From assembly GCA_010671975.1 (NCBI GenBank), contig JAAHIA010000259.1, positions 1 to 7,159 of the forward strand: a stretch of 7,159 bases of DNA, read 5' to 3'. Position 1 is the stretch's first letter; each line of letters starts with the position of its first letter. Below, in pieces: positions 1 through 6,301 of this stretch. Below the pieces are notes generated by a model. That model made no database searches and was not told the DNA's origin. It was given only the letters and a program-made list of their open reading frames with translations. Origin of the DNA: Leptolyngbya sp. SIO4C1. Its GTDB lineage: Bacteria; Cyanobacteriota; Cyanobacteriia; Phormidesmidales; Phormidesmidaceae. The translations under genes were made by a program, and so were the position numbers.

Positions 1-1
1 T

Positions 2-233
2 GCTATATCACCCAGGTGCTGCAGGCGCGTGGCCTAGAGGGGGTTGAGGCTGAGCAGCCGCAGCGCCGTCCCAGTTGGGGCGGAGTCGATAATCAATACG
101 TCATATTCGCCTTCATCGTAGTGGCGCTTCATCCGCACCAGGCTAAAAATTTCGTCCATGCCTGGCAAAATGGCTAGCTCCTCAGCCTCAACCCCCTCTA
201 GGCCACGCGCCTGCAGCACCTGGGTGATATAGC
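2..233. repeat. 53-bp perfect inverted repeat (arms 2-54 and 181-233) at the window edge
   Basis: Bases 2-54 are the exact reverse complement of 181-233 (position n pairs with 235-n), separated by 126 bp. The pairing fails at 1/234 and 55/180. The right arm lies inside the ATPase coding sequence (codons about 82-99). The left arm replaces the sequence that should encode the rest of the protein after the conserved LRLLSL. The junction sits at CTCAGCCT, which encodes LSL in the expected frame, so a short microhomology could have seeded the switch. This pattern fits a fold-back chimera from amplification or assembly better than a biological repeat. Confidence 0.95.
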
Positions 234-477
234 GCTTGACCGCCCCCCAGTTGCCTTCTAGCTCTCGCAGGGCATCTAGCTCCGCTCCCCACAGGTTAGG
301 CTTGACAGCCTTCGGATCGTGGCTGAGCTCCATATCGAAGCTGTCAGCTAGCGAATGGGCCGGGTCGGTACTGAGTACCAGGGTCTTATGGCCAAGTTCA
401 GCGCAGCGTAAACCCGTTGCTGCGGCTACCGACGTCTTGCCAACGCCGCCTTTTCCAGTCATGAGGATTACGCGCAT
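34..477 (-). CDS. ArsA/Get3-family ATPase, N-terminal part (truncated by a fold-back junction)
   Basis: The protein is a SIMIBI-class P-loop ATPase of the ArsA/TRC40/Get3 family; in other organisms relatives drive tail-anchored protein insertion or arsenite export. The cyanobacterial role is not settled. Visible motifs are the deviant Walker A GKGGVGKT (residues 8-15), STDPAHS (36-42, switch I region), LPGMDE (104-109) and the switch II motif DSAPTG (131-136) followed by LRLLSL. The ATG at 477 gives the family-typical N-terminus MRVILMTGKGG and has GAGG four bases upstream. Part of that site lies in a small CTCG/CGAG hairpin (483-494). Family members usually exceed 300 residues. Here family-like sequence stops near residue 144 and the frame then runs three residues into an inverted copy of its own codons 82-99 before a stop. 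The truncation is therefore probably artificial and the genomic gene probably intact. Confidence 0.9.
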   Translation of the reverse strand: MRVILMTGKGGVGKTSVAAATGLRCAELGHKTLVLSTDPAHSLADSFDMELSHDPKAVKPNLWGAELDALRELEGNWGAVKRYITQVLQARGLEGVEAEELAILPGMDEIFSLVRMKRHYDEGEYDVLIIDSAPTGTALRLLSLNPL

Positions 478-590
478 ATCACCTCGAAAGCGAGCTCATA
501 AATGTTACATTCTTTTACTCTATCGAGTTTTTCGATCTTTCGGCAGCGATTTGCCGCAGATATCAGCCCAGCCGTCCTAAGTTAGTCCCT

Positions 591-632
591 TAGAGAGAAC
601 CGGCTAGAGAGAACCGGCTAGAGAGAACCGGC
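591..632. repeat. Three perfect tandem copies of a 14-bp unit
   Basis: TAGAGAGAACCGGC occurs at 591-604, 605-618 and 619-632 with no mismatches. The array lies just downstream of the amt stop codon and abuts a HIP1 octamer at 634-641. It encodes nothing in an open frame worth calling. It is probably a small slippage-prone noncoding repeat. Confidence 0.95.
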
Positions 633-633
633 T

Positions 634-641
634 GCGATCGC
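634..641. repeat. HIP1 octamer GCGATCGC (first of eight)
   Basis: GCGATCGC occurs at 634, 1135, 1717, 2301, 2602, 4506, 5824 and 6218 (start positions), inside genes and between them. Eight in about 7 kb is far above chance and is the expected signature of a HIP1-rich cyanobacterial genome. Confidence 0.95.
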
Positions 642-647
642 GCTTAC

Positions 648-1979
648 CTACGCGTCTAGCTTGTCATTCGGTTTAGGGAAACCCGCATAGGCTTCTGAAC
701 CATGTTCGCTGATATCTAACCCGACGCGCTCTGCTGCTTCTGTCACTCGCAGGCCCAGCCAGGCATTGAGGATAGTCCAAAAGAGCAGGCTCGCCGCCAC
801 GGTGGACAGCCCCACGATAATGACGCCTAGCAGCTGGGTGAACAGCTGCACGGGGCTGGCATAGGTGCGATCAAACAGGCCGACTGCCAGCGTACCCCAG
901 ACGCCGCAAACCAAATGTACTGACAGCGCCCCTACCGGGTCGTCAATTCTAGCCGCTTCAAACAGGCTGACTGAGAAGACAATCAGGCTGCCGGCCACCG
1001 CGCCAATCAGCACTGCTGCTCCAGGTGAAACATTGGCACAGCCGGCCGTGATAGCCACTAGCCCAGCTAGCAGCCCGTTGATCGACATGGAAAGATCGGG
1101 GTTGCTAAAGCGATTCCAGGCCACAGCGGTTGCTGCGATCGCGCCGGCCGCTGCGGATAGATTTGTGGTCAGTGCCACATAGGGTACCTGCAGATTCGCA
1201 GCCAGCACCGAACCTGGATTAAACCCGAACCAGCCAATCCACAAGATAAAGCCGCCCAGCACCGACAGCGTCAGGCTGTGGCCGGGTATTGCCTGCGGCA
1301 GGTCGCCCTGAAATTTATCTAAACGCGGTCCTAGCAGGATTGCCCCGGTCAAGGCCGCCCAGCCGCCGACAGAATGCACCACCGTTGAGCCGGCGAAGTC
1401 AATAAACCCAATCCTGGCCAGCCAGCCGCCGCCCCAAATCCAGTGGCCAATGATGGGATAGACCAGGCTAGAGAGAAATGCGCTAAACAGCAAAAAGCTA
1501 ATGAATCGAATGCGCTCGGCAACCGCCCCAGAAACGATGGTCGCCGCCGTTCCAGCAAAGGCAGCCTGAAATAGAAAGAAAACGCTGACGGTCAGCCGAC
1601 TGCCCTCTAAGCTATAGTCAGCCGGCGTGCCAGAGAGAAAGAAGCCGCCACTGTGCATAATTGGGCTGCCTGGCGCAAACATCAGGGAGAAGCCAATCGT
1701 CCAAAAAGAAAGCGTGGCGATCGCAAACACAATCAGATTTTTAGCCAAAATATTGACTGCGTTCTGCCGACGGCAAAAGCCGGCCTCTACCATGGCAAAG
1801 CCAGCATTCATAAAAATCACGAGAACGGCCGCAATTAGCACCCAAACGTTGTCTAAAACTGCCTGCACCTGCTCAGACGTCAGCGACTCGGATTGAGCCA
1901 CCGCAGGCGTACCGTAGCCTACCCCTAAACCGGCTGTCAGCAGCAGACAAAAGAACCAAGACCTTTGATTCAGCTTCAT
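648..1979 (-). CDS. amt: Amt-type ammonium transporter
   Basis: This is an integral inner-membrane ammonium transporter of the Amt/MEP/Rh family, 443 residues from the ATG at 1979. The frame is open to a TTG at 1997, but the ATG gives a clean signal peptide (hydrophobic FFCLLLTAGLGVGYG, cleavage likely after AVA at 26-28) and has GGGA upstream, so it is preferred. About eleven hydrophobic segments follow. Family landmarks are NAGFAMVEAGF in the first helix, FQAAF (its second Phe at the Phe-gate position), DFAGSTVVH with the conserved Asp194 and first twin-His (His202), WFGFNPGS, and DDPVGALSVH with the second twin-His (His355). The tail carries the family-typical ERVGLDISEHGSEAY, the region through which GlnB/GlnK-type PII proteins act in relatives. 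Length and motifs indicate an intact gene. No PII gene lies alongside. Cyanobacterial amt genes are commonly NtcA-activated, but no GTA-N8-TAC site was found upstream. Confidence 0.97.
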   Translation of the reverse strand: MKLNQRSWFFCLLLTAGLGVGYGTPAVAQSESLTSEQVQAVLDNVWVLIAAVLVIFMNAGFAMVEAGFCRRQNAVNILAKNLIVFAIATLSFWTIGFSLMFAPGSPIMHSGGFFLSGTPADYSLEGSRLTVSVFFLFQAAFAGTAATIVSGAVAERIRFISFLLFSAFLSSLVYPIIGHWIWGGGWLARIGFIDFAGSTVVHSVGGWAALTGAILLGPRLDKFQGDLPQAIPGHSLTLSVLGGFILWIGWFGFNPGSVLAANLQVPYVALTTNLSAAAGAIAATAVAWNRFSNPDLSMSINGLLAGLVAITAGCANVSPGAAVLIGAVAGSLIVFSVSLFEAARIDDPVGALSVHLVCGVWGTLAVGLFDRTYASPVQLFTQLLGVIIVGLSTVAASLLFWTILNAWLGLRVTEAAERVGLDISEHGSEAYAGFPKPNDKLDA

Positions 1980-2228
1980 GTAATCCCATCTGCACAAGCG
2001 TTTTTGTCTTTACTTAGATTACGCGCCGGAATGGATAGCACCCGCGAACAGTCGGATCGCTGTGTCATAATCTGATGACATTGCTTCAGTCGTAGACGGC
2101 CCGCTAGGTGCGACAGACATCCGAACAGGCAAACTCCGGATTTATCTTGTGGGGGGCTGAAAACCTGTTAGATTTTCTGGCCTCAGTGGGCATCTTGGGG
2201 CCGAGCTTAATCTCTGTGGGGGACATCC
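1980..2228. other. Divergent intergenic region between amt and the small exported-protein gene
   Basis: These 249 bp must hold promoters for amt (leftward) and for the gene starting at 2229 (rightward). For amt, TAATCT read on the minus strand at 2021-2016 is a possible -10. For the rightward gene no strong pair stands out; CATAAT (2066-2071) is one option and would leave a leader of about 150 bases. The clearest element is the palindrome at 2063-2080. A short open frame starting with GTG at 2108 overlaps the next gene in another frame and has no support as a gene. Confidence 0.4.
2063..2080. promoter_or_regulatory. Operator-like palindrome TGTCAT-N6-ATGACA
   Basis: TGTCATAATCTGATGACA has perfect 6-bp arms around a 6-bp spacer and lies between two divergent genes. 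It sits about 85-100 bp upstream of the amt ATG and 150 bp upstream of the rightward ATG. The architecture fits a dimeric helix-turn-helix regulator. It is not a canonical NtcA site (TGTA-N8-TACA): the outer TGT and ACA are two bases too far apart. It is likewise not a CRP-type TGTGA-N6-TCACA. The regulator is unknown. Confidence 0.4.
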
Positions 2229-2651
2229 ATGTTAAAGCAGCTCTCTTTGCTAGCAGCCGCAGCGCTGATTTGGGCTGGGGACGCAGCAGTCAATCGCAGC
2301 GCGATCGCGCTGAACTGCGTCTATCGCTGTGAGTCAGATGAGATTCAATTTTTGCCAGGGCAGTCGCTGAAGCTAGAAATCGTCAACAATACACGCGGTC
2401 GCGTCAACCTAGAGCGCATTCTTGACTTTGACCCCTACCTGCTGCTGCCAGGACGCACGGTCGAGCTCAATACGCAGGTGGGCAACGGCCCAGATCTGTC
2501 GGTCGTCTTCTGGGATGAAGACTATCTGCCGGTGAAAGTGATGCTGCACCGCCCTGAAATCAACACGCTGCAGGTTGAGCTGCTGCCAAGCGGTTCGTTC
2601 AGCGATCGCGCGGTGCATGTCGTGAATGACGGTCGAGTGCTAATCTACTAG
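2229..2651 (+). CDS. Small exported protein of unknown function
   Basis: A 140-residue protein that I do not recognise. The N-terminus looks like a signal peptide: MLKQ, then a hydrophobic run LSLLAAAALIWAG, with plausible cleavage after SAIA near residue 27. The mature part begins close to two cysteines spaced CVYRC (30 and 34). It is about 110 residues, acidic to neutral, with alternating hydrophobic segments (LKLEIVNN, LSVVFWDED, VKVMLHRP, LQVELLPSG) suggesting a small beta-rich domain. No catalytic signature or transmembrane segment follows. The ATG is supported by GGGGGA at 2218-2223, five bases upstream. Two HIP1 sites (2301, 2602) lie within it. It is divergent from amt and 174 bp from recJ, so probably monocistronic. 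A periplasmic or lumenal location is inferred. Confidence 0.8.
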   Translation: MLKQLSLLAAAALIWAGDAAVNRSAIALNCVYRCESDEIQFLPGQSLKLEIVNNTRGRVNLERILDFDPYLLLPGRTVELNTQVGNGPDLSVVFWDEDYLPVKVMLHRPEINTLQVELLPSGSFSDRAVHVVNDGRVLIY

Positions 2652-2677
2652 CGAATTAAACTGCGGTTAGAGAAGCG

Positions 2678-2707
2678 TGGCTAGAGGGGTGTGGCTGTAT
2701 CTAGCCA
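2678..2707 (+). terminator. Possible hairpin (attenuator or terminator-like) after the small exported-protein gene
   Basis: TGGCTAGA (2678-2685) and TCTAGCCA (2700-2707) are perfect inverted 8-mers with a 14-base loop, 27 bp after the stop codon. No T-run follows, so it is not a classical intrinsic terminator. It could protect the mRNA 3' end or have no role. Confidence 0.25.
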
Positions 2708-2758
2708 GGCTATTAGATCAAATGCACTATACAATCGAGGTATACTGGCCAACAGACG

Positions 2759-2806
2759 CTAACCGACGTATGCTGACCGACGTATGCGCTCTAACCTGCG
2801 CTCTAA
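2759..2806. repeat. Short imperfect tandem repeats upstream of recJ
   Basis: CTAACCGACGTATG (2759-2772) is followed directly by CTGACCGACGTATG (2773-2786), one mismatch. TGCGCTCTAA then occurs at 2785-2794 and 2797-2806, a 12-bp period. The two families overlap, giving a compact repetitive patch that ends about 20 bp before the recJ start. Confidence 0.85.
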
Positions 2807-2825
2807 GACGTGTGCGCGCTGAGAT

Positions 2826-5800
2826 GTGACTGAGCCGGCTGCCGTTGAACCAACCCAGCTCTCTAGTGGCGCTGCTTTAGATGCTGAGCAGATGCCTCAG
2901 CAGCGCTGGCAAATTTTTCCACCACAGGCCGCTCAGGCGCAGCGAATGGCCGAGGTGACCCAGCTCTCACCGCTGCTCGCCCAGGTGCTGATCAACCGAG
3001 GCATCCACACACCGGAGCAAGCCTGGCTATTCCTCGACCCTGAAACGCAGCAGCTGCCCTCACCGCTAGACGAGTTTCCCGACCTGCCGCTGAGTCTAGA
3101 GCTGCTGGTTGAGGCTATCGGCCAGCAAAAAAAGATTGCTATTTGTGGCGACTACGATGCCGACGGCATGACCAGCACTGCCCTGCTGATTCGGGCGCTG
3201 CTGTTTTTAGGGGCCAACGTTAGCTACGCCATTCCCAGCCGCATGCAGGAAGGCTACGGCATCAATCAGCGCATTGTGGAAGAGTTTCATGCCGAAGGAG
3301 TTAGCCTGATTCTGACGGTAGACAACGGCATTGCTGCCTACGCCCCAATCGCCCGCGCCCGAGAGCTCGGCCTCAGCGTGATTGTCACCGACCATCACGA
3401 CATCCCTGAGCAGCTGCCGCCGGCCAACGCCATTTTGAATCCTAAGCTGCTGCCGAAGACCTCGCCCTATCGCGGCATTGCCGGCGTTGGTGTAGCCTAT
3501 GTGCTGGCAGTCTGTCTAGCTCAGACGCTGGAAAAAATGCAGGATCTTACAGCGCCGCTGCTGGCCCTATTTACGCTGGGTACGATTGCCGATTTGGCCC
3601 CGCTTGTGGGCGTTAACCGCCGCTGGGTGCGACGCGGCCTGAAGCTGCTGCCCAAGTCCCGCATTCCTGGGGTTCAGGCACTGATTGAGGTGGCCGGGCT
3701 CGGGCAGGCGCAGGCTGGGCTAAAGCCAGAAGCGATTGGCTTTCGGCTAGGACCGCGCATCAACGCCGTGGGGCGCATCGCCGATCCGCAAATCGTCATT
3801 GACATGCTGACGACTGAGGACGTGGGCGTGGCGCTGCAGCGGGCGATGCAGTGTGAAGAAGCGAATCAGCTGCGGCGTCGCATGTGCGAGCTAATTGAGG
3901 CACAGGCGGTCGACTGGTGCGAAACTCAGCAGCAAAAAGGACAGCTCGATCTGCAGCAGGCGCGCGTGCTCGTTATCGTGCAGCCAGAGTGGCATCACGG
4001 CGTAATTGGCATCGTTGCTTCGCGCTTGGTCGAGCGCTACGGCGTGCCCGTTTTTATCGGCACCTATGAAGATAAAGCGCAAAAAGAAATTCGCGGTTCA
4101 GCGCGCGGCATTCCTGAATTCAACGTGTTTGAAGCGCTCTGCGCCTGCGACGATCTGCTCGATAGATACGGCGGCCATCGGGCTGCCGGCGGCTTTACTT
4201 TTCCGGCGCGGCATTTGCGGCAGGTGCAGGCCAGGCTGCGCAACTACGCCCATCAGCATTTGCAGCCCAGCCATCTCAAACCGCTGGTCACCGTCGATGT
4301 CAGCGCTAACCTAGCCGACATCACGCTTGAGCTCTACGAGCAAATTGACCGCCTGCACCCTTGCGGCATTGAAAACCCTGATCCCGTCTTTTGGACACCC
4401 AGCGCTACCCTAGTCGAGCAGCGAGTAGTGGGCAAAGACCGCAAGCACCTCAAGCTGACGCTAGCACAGCCGGATCCCGTGACGCAGCAGCCGACATCTA
4501 TTCGCGCGATCGCATGGCGCTGGGGCGAGTTTTACCCGCTGCCGAGAGTGCTTGACATTGCCTACAAGCTGCGGCTTAACGAGTGGCAGGGCAGCTGCTC
4601 GGTCGAGCTAGAGCTGATTGGCGTGCGGCTGCCTCAAGACCCGCCTGCACGCGGCATTCCCCCCTGGTCAGCCACCGAATCGCCCGTCCCACCTGCGCCC
4701 GCTGCTCATTCAGACCAGCCGCCCACCGCCTACCCAGCCAATCCTGACTCGCCGCCGCTCGCTCCCGAACCTCAGCCTCAGCCGCGTTCGCTAGAGCTGC
4801 CTAACCTCTCACCGGCAGACCCAGCAGCAGCGCCCCCCAACCGCTTCCCAGCGGTGCAGCCGTCCATAGCTGCGACACTGGCTGAGCTGTCTGCAGGCCC
4901 TGAGCTGTCCGCAGCCCTTTCAGCCACTCAGCCCCAGCGAGCCGAATTTTTCTACGGCCGCCGCCGCTACGTGAGCGTCCTAGCGCCGACGGCGGGCACG
5001 CGCGTATTAAAAATTCAAAATGCCGAGGGTCATCTGCTGATGGTTCAGCTGGCCGAGCGGCAGGGCTTTTTGCAGCTACCCGGGGAGCCGCTGCTGCCCG
5101 TTGATCTCTCAGAGCCGCACTATTTCAACCTGCTCAGAGCTGGACTCAACGCGCTGGCGCTCAAGCAGAAGACGGCGCTGCTGATTAAAAAAGATGAGCT
5201 GCTCGACGAAAAAGATCGCCAAATTGCCACTCTCAATCAGCAGATTCGCCTGTTAGAAGAAAAAGTTAGCCAGCTTTCAGCTGAGAAACAGCAGCAGTTT
5301 CAAGCCCTGCAGTCGGCGCTAGCTCAGCAGACCACGGCAATTCAAGATCGCGAGGCTGATATCGTCGCGCTGCAGACGCAGATGCACCGCCGCAGCCAGC
5401 CTCCCGACCTGTCAGCAATTGAGCAGCAGGTTCGCAGCGCGGTGGGAGACAGCGTCTGGTTCTGCATTCAGACTGAGACGCGCCAAGATCTCTGTGCTGC
5501 TTGCAAGAACTATCAAATGATTCAGGCAGACGGCGCCGATCCGCAGATTGCTGACTACTCTGAGGCGGGCATTCGCCTCAGTTTTGCCGTCGAGCGCGAG
5601 ATTGTTCAGCCTTTCTTCGAGGCCCTAGCAGCGTTTCTGCAAACGCAGGGCACCGCTGAGCTAGACAGCCTGACGCTGAATGCAGCCCGTCAGGCTCAGC
5701 TAAAGCTAGCACCGTCGCTGCTAGCAGAGCAGTGGCAGTCGTTTCAGCCGCAGGCACTAGATCAGCCAGCGCCGTCAGAGCGTGTGCAGCTCTACACGCA

Positions 5801-6062
5801 GACCCACGCCAGTCGCAGCGTCAGCGATCGCGACCGTCGCTGGCTGGCTGAGTTTCTGGCCCAGTGGGAACATCCGATGGCCGCCTATCTCAGTCAAAAC
5901 GGGACAGCGGCCGCCGCTCTGATCGACCAGGTGAGCCAGCTGAGACATATTGCCGCCCAGGCAGAGCACTTTTTATACGCCTGGCACTATGACCTACTGC
6001 AGCAGTTAGTTTTAGGCGGCGCGGCTCAGCGCGGCCTGCTGCGCCAAATTTACGGCAGTTAG
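2826..6062 (+). CDS. recJ: Single-stranded-DNA-specific exonuclease RecJ with a long C-terminal extension
   Basis: RecJ is a cytoplasmic 5'-to-3' single-strand-specific DNA exonuclease of the DHH family, acting in RecF-type recombination and mismatch and base-excision repair. The metal-binding core is intact: DYDADG (109-114), TVDNG (164-168), DHH (189-191), GTIADLAPL (252-260) and GPRINAVGRI (309-318). DHHA1 motifs follow: HGVIGIVASR (391-400) and GGHRAAGG (449-456). An OB-fold region around HPCGIENPDPVF (511-522) extends to about 600. E. coli RecJ is 577 residues; this one is 1078. The surplus is a proline-rich linker (about 604-680), a segment with FFYGRRRYVSVL (708-719), a Gln/Glu-rich coiled coil (about 785-850) and a C-terminal region containing CAAC (890-893) that I do not recognise. 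The start is uncertain: GTG at 2826 has only a weak upstream site, and ATG at 2892 (residue 23) lies just before the W-Q-I-F-P-P segment that looks like the conserved beginning. No frameshift or stop separates the two halves, so it is a genuine single reading frame. Confidence 0.96.
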   Translation: MTEPAAVEPTQLSSGAALDAEQMPQQRWQIFPPQAAQAQRMAEVTQLSPLLAQVLINRGIHTPEQAWLFLDPETQQLPSPLDEFPDLPLSLELLVEAIGQQKKIAICGDYDADGMTSTALLIRALLFLGANVSYAIPSRMQEGYGINQRIVEEFHAEGVSLILTVDNGIAAYAPIARARELGLSVIVTDHHDIPEQLPPANAILNPKLLPKTSPYRGIAGVGVAYVLAVCLAQTLEKMQDLTAPLLALFTLGTIADLAPLVGVNRRWVRRGLKLLPKSRIPGVQALIEVAGLGQAQAGLKPEAIGFRLGPRINAVGRIADPQIVIDMLTTEDVGVALQRAMQCEEANQLRRRMCELIEAQAVDWCETQQQKGQLDLQQARVLVIVQPEWHHGVIGIVASRLVERYGVPVFIGTYEDKAQKEIRGSARGIPEFNVFEALCACDDLLDRYGGHRAAGGFTFPARHLRQVQARLRNYAHQHLQPSHLKPLVTVDVSANLADITLELYEQIDRLHPCGIENPDPVFWTPSATLVEQRVVGKDRKHLKLTLAQPDPVTQQPTSIRAIAWRWGEFYPLPRVLDIAYKLRLNEWQGSCSVELELIGVRLPQDPPARGIPPWSATESPVPPAPAAHSDQPPTAYPANPDSPPLAPEPQPQPRSLELPNLSPADPAAAPPNRFPAVQPSIAATLAELSAGPELSAALSATQPQRAEFFYGRRRYVSVLAPTAGTRVLKIQNAEGHLLMVQLAERQGFLQLPGEPLLPVDLSEPHYFNLLRAGLNALALKQKTALLIKKDELLDEKDRQIATLNQQIRLLEEKVSQLSAEKQQQFQALQSALAQQTTAIQDREADIVALQTQMHRRSQPPDLSAIEQQVRSAVGDSVWFCIQTETRQDLCAACKNYQMIQADGADPQIADYSEAGIRLSFAVEREIVQPFFEALAAFLQTQGTAELDSLTLNAARQAQLKLAPSLLAEQWQSFQPQALDQPAPSERVQLYTQTHASRSVSDRDRRWLAEFLAQWEHPMAAYLSQNGTAAAALIDQVSQLRHIAAQAEHFLYAWHYDLLQQLVLGGAAQRGLLRQIYGS

Positions 6063-6093
6063 GTCGAACCACTGCTGCCGCCCTGGGGATAGC

Positions 6094-6102
6094 TGTGGAT
6101 AA
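6094..6102 (-). promoter_or_regulatory. DnaA box, perfect TTATCCACA
   Basis: TGTGGATAA on the plus strand is the exact complement of the strong E. coli-type box TTATCCACA. It lies 32 bp after the recJ stop codon and touches an AT-rich tract. Its orientation is opposite to the downstream cluster. Confidence 0.7.
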
Positions 6103-6135
6103 CTTTTGATCAACATTAACAAATGTAACTAACTT
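6101..6135. other. AT-rich tract beside the minus-strand DnaA box (possible unwinding element)
   Basis: 27 of 35 bases are A or T, in an otherwise GC-rich neighbourhood. It contains three TAAC motifs (6117-6120, 6126-6129, 6130-6133) and the palindrome TGATCA (6107-6112). Position next to a DnaA box is consistent with a DNA-unwinding element, but this is only inferred from composition. Confidence 0.35.
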
Positions 6136-6246
6136 GGGATAGCTGTCCTAGAACTTACAGAAGTCTTGCCAATAAAGCATAGCGAGCTCCTGCAGCGGCT
6201 TGCCTTCGCAGCCAGCCGCGATCGCACCTTAAACAGCCGCCGCTAG

Positions 6247-6301
6247 TTTTCCACAGCCTGACCCCGACTTTTCCACAGAGTTTTCCACAGAGTTTTCCAC
6301 A
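6247..6301 (+). promoter_or_regulatory. Cluster of four co-oriented DnaA boxes TTTTCCACA
   Basis: Perfect TTTTCCACA copies start at 6247, 6269, 6281 and 6293 (spacings 22, 12 and 12 bp). TTTTCCACA differs from the E. coli consensus at one position and matches the form I recall for cyanobacterial boxes. The second and third sit in a 12-bp tandem unit TTTTCCACAGAG. The first and fourth share an identical 16-bp context (6245-6260 and 6291-6306). Four exact 9-mers within 55 bp in the same direction are not plausible by chance. Confidence 0.8.

Larger units (their letters stand above)
478..647. other. Intergenic region between amt and the arsA-like gene
   Basis: These 170 bp separate two minus-strand genes. 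They hold the ATPase gene's upstream region, with an odd-centred palindrome AATGTTACATT (501-511), a weak hairpin CGGCA-GCGATT-TGCCG (541-556), a 14-bp triplicate repeat (591-632) and a HIP1 site (634-641). No hairpin followed by a T-run is visible on the minus strand after amt, so a classical intrinsic terminator is not supported. The 170-bp spacing suggests the ATPase gene has its own promoter, but no convincing -35/-10 pair could be chosen. Confidence 0.5.
2652..2825. other. Intergenic leader upstream of recJ with short repeats
   Basis: This 174-bp gap holds an 8-bp-stem hairpin (2678-2707), two adjacent imperfect 14-mers (2759-2786) and a 10-mer repeated at 2785-2794 and 2797-2806. TATACT at 2741-2746 or TATACA at 2728-2733 could serve as a -10 for recJ, but neither has a good -35 at the right spacing. 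Confidence 0.4.
6086..6146. repeat. 11-bp direct repeat GGGATAGCTGT, 50 bp apart
   Basis: GGGATAGCTGT occurs at 6086-6096 and 6136-6146, bracketing the first AT-rich tract. The first copy runs straight into the minus-strand DnaA box (TGTGGATAA); the second ends TGTCCTA and lacks the box. Confidence 0.8.

Noticed and set aside
236..580. 114-residue open frame on the plus strand opposite the ArsA-family gene
   Set aside because: It is the antisense shadow of a well-supported ATPase gene, with low-complexity composition and no recognisable motif.
865..1182. 105-residue plus-strand frame, and others at 1349-1558, 1627-1896 and 1653-1838, inside amt
   Set aside because: All overlap the clearly functional Amt coding sequence in other frames and show no independent features.
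1980..2100. NtcA binding site upstream of amt
   Set aside because: GTA triplets at 1980 and 2092 have no TAC at the required 8-base spacing; the palindrome at 2063 has the wrong spacing.
2108..2332. 74-residue GTG-start frame overlapping the small exported protein
   Set aside because: The overlapping frame at 2229 has a stronger ribosome site and a signal peptide; this one has weak initiation and ends inside the other gene.
2917..2926. TTTTCCACC inside recJ as a further DnaA box
   Set aside because: It has one mismatch, lies in coding sequence and is isolated from the cluster over 3 kb away.
3207..4314. Open frames within recJ on either strand (3207-3398, 3891-4082, 4006-4314) and at its end (5775-6072)
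   Set aside because: They overlap intact RecJ sequence and have no family features.
6247..6301. CRISPR array or plasmid iterons
   Set aside because: Units are 12 bp with 3-bp linkers, far too short for CRISPR; the neighbours are chromosomal housekeeping genes and no Rep gene is seen.
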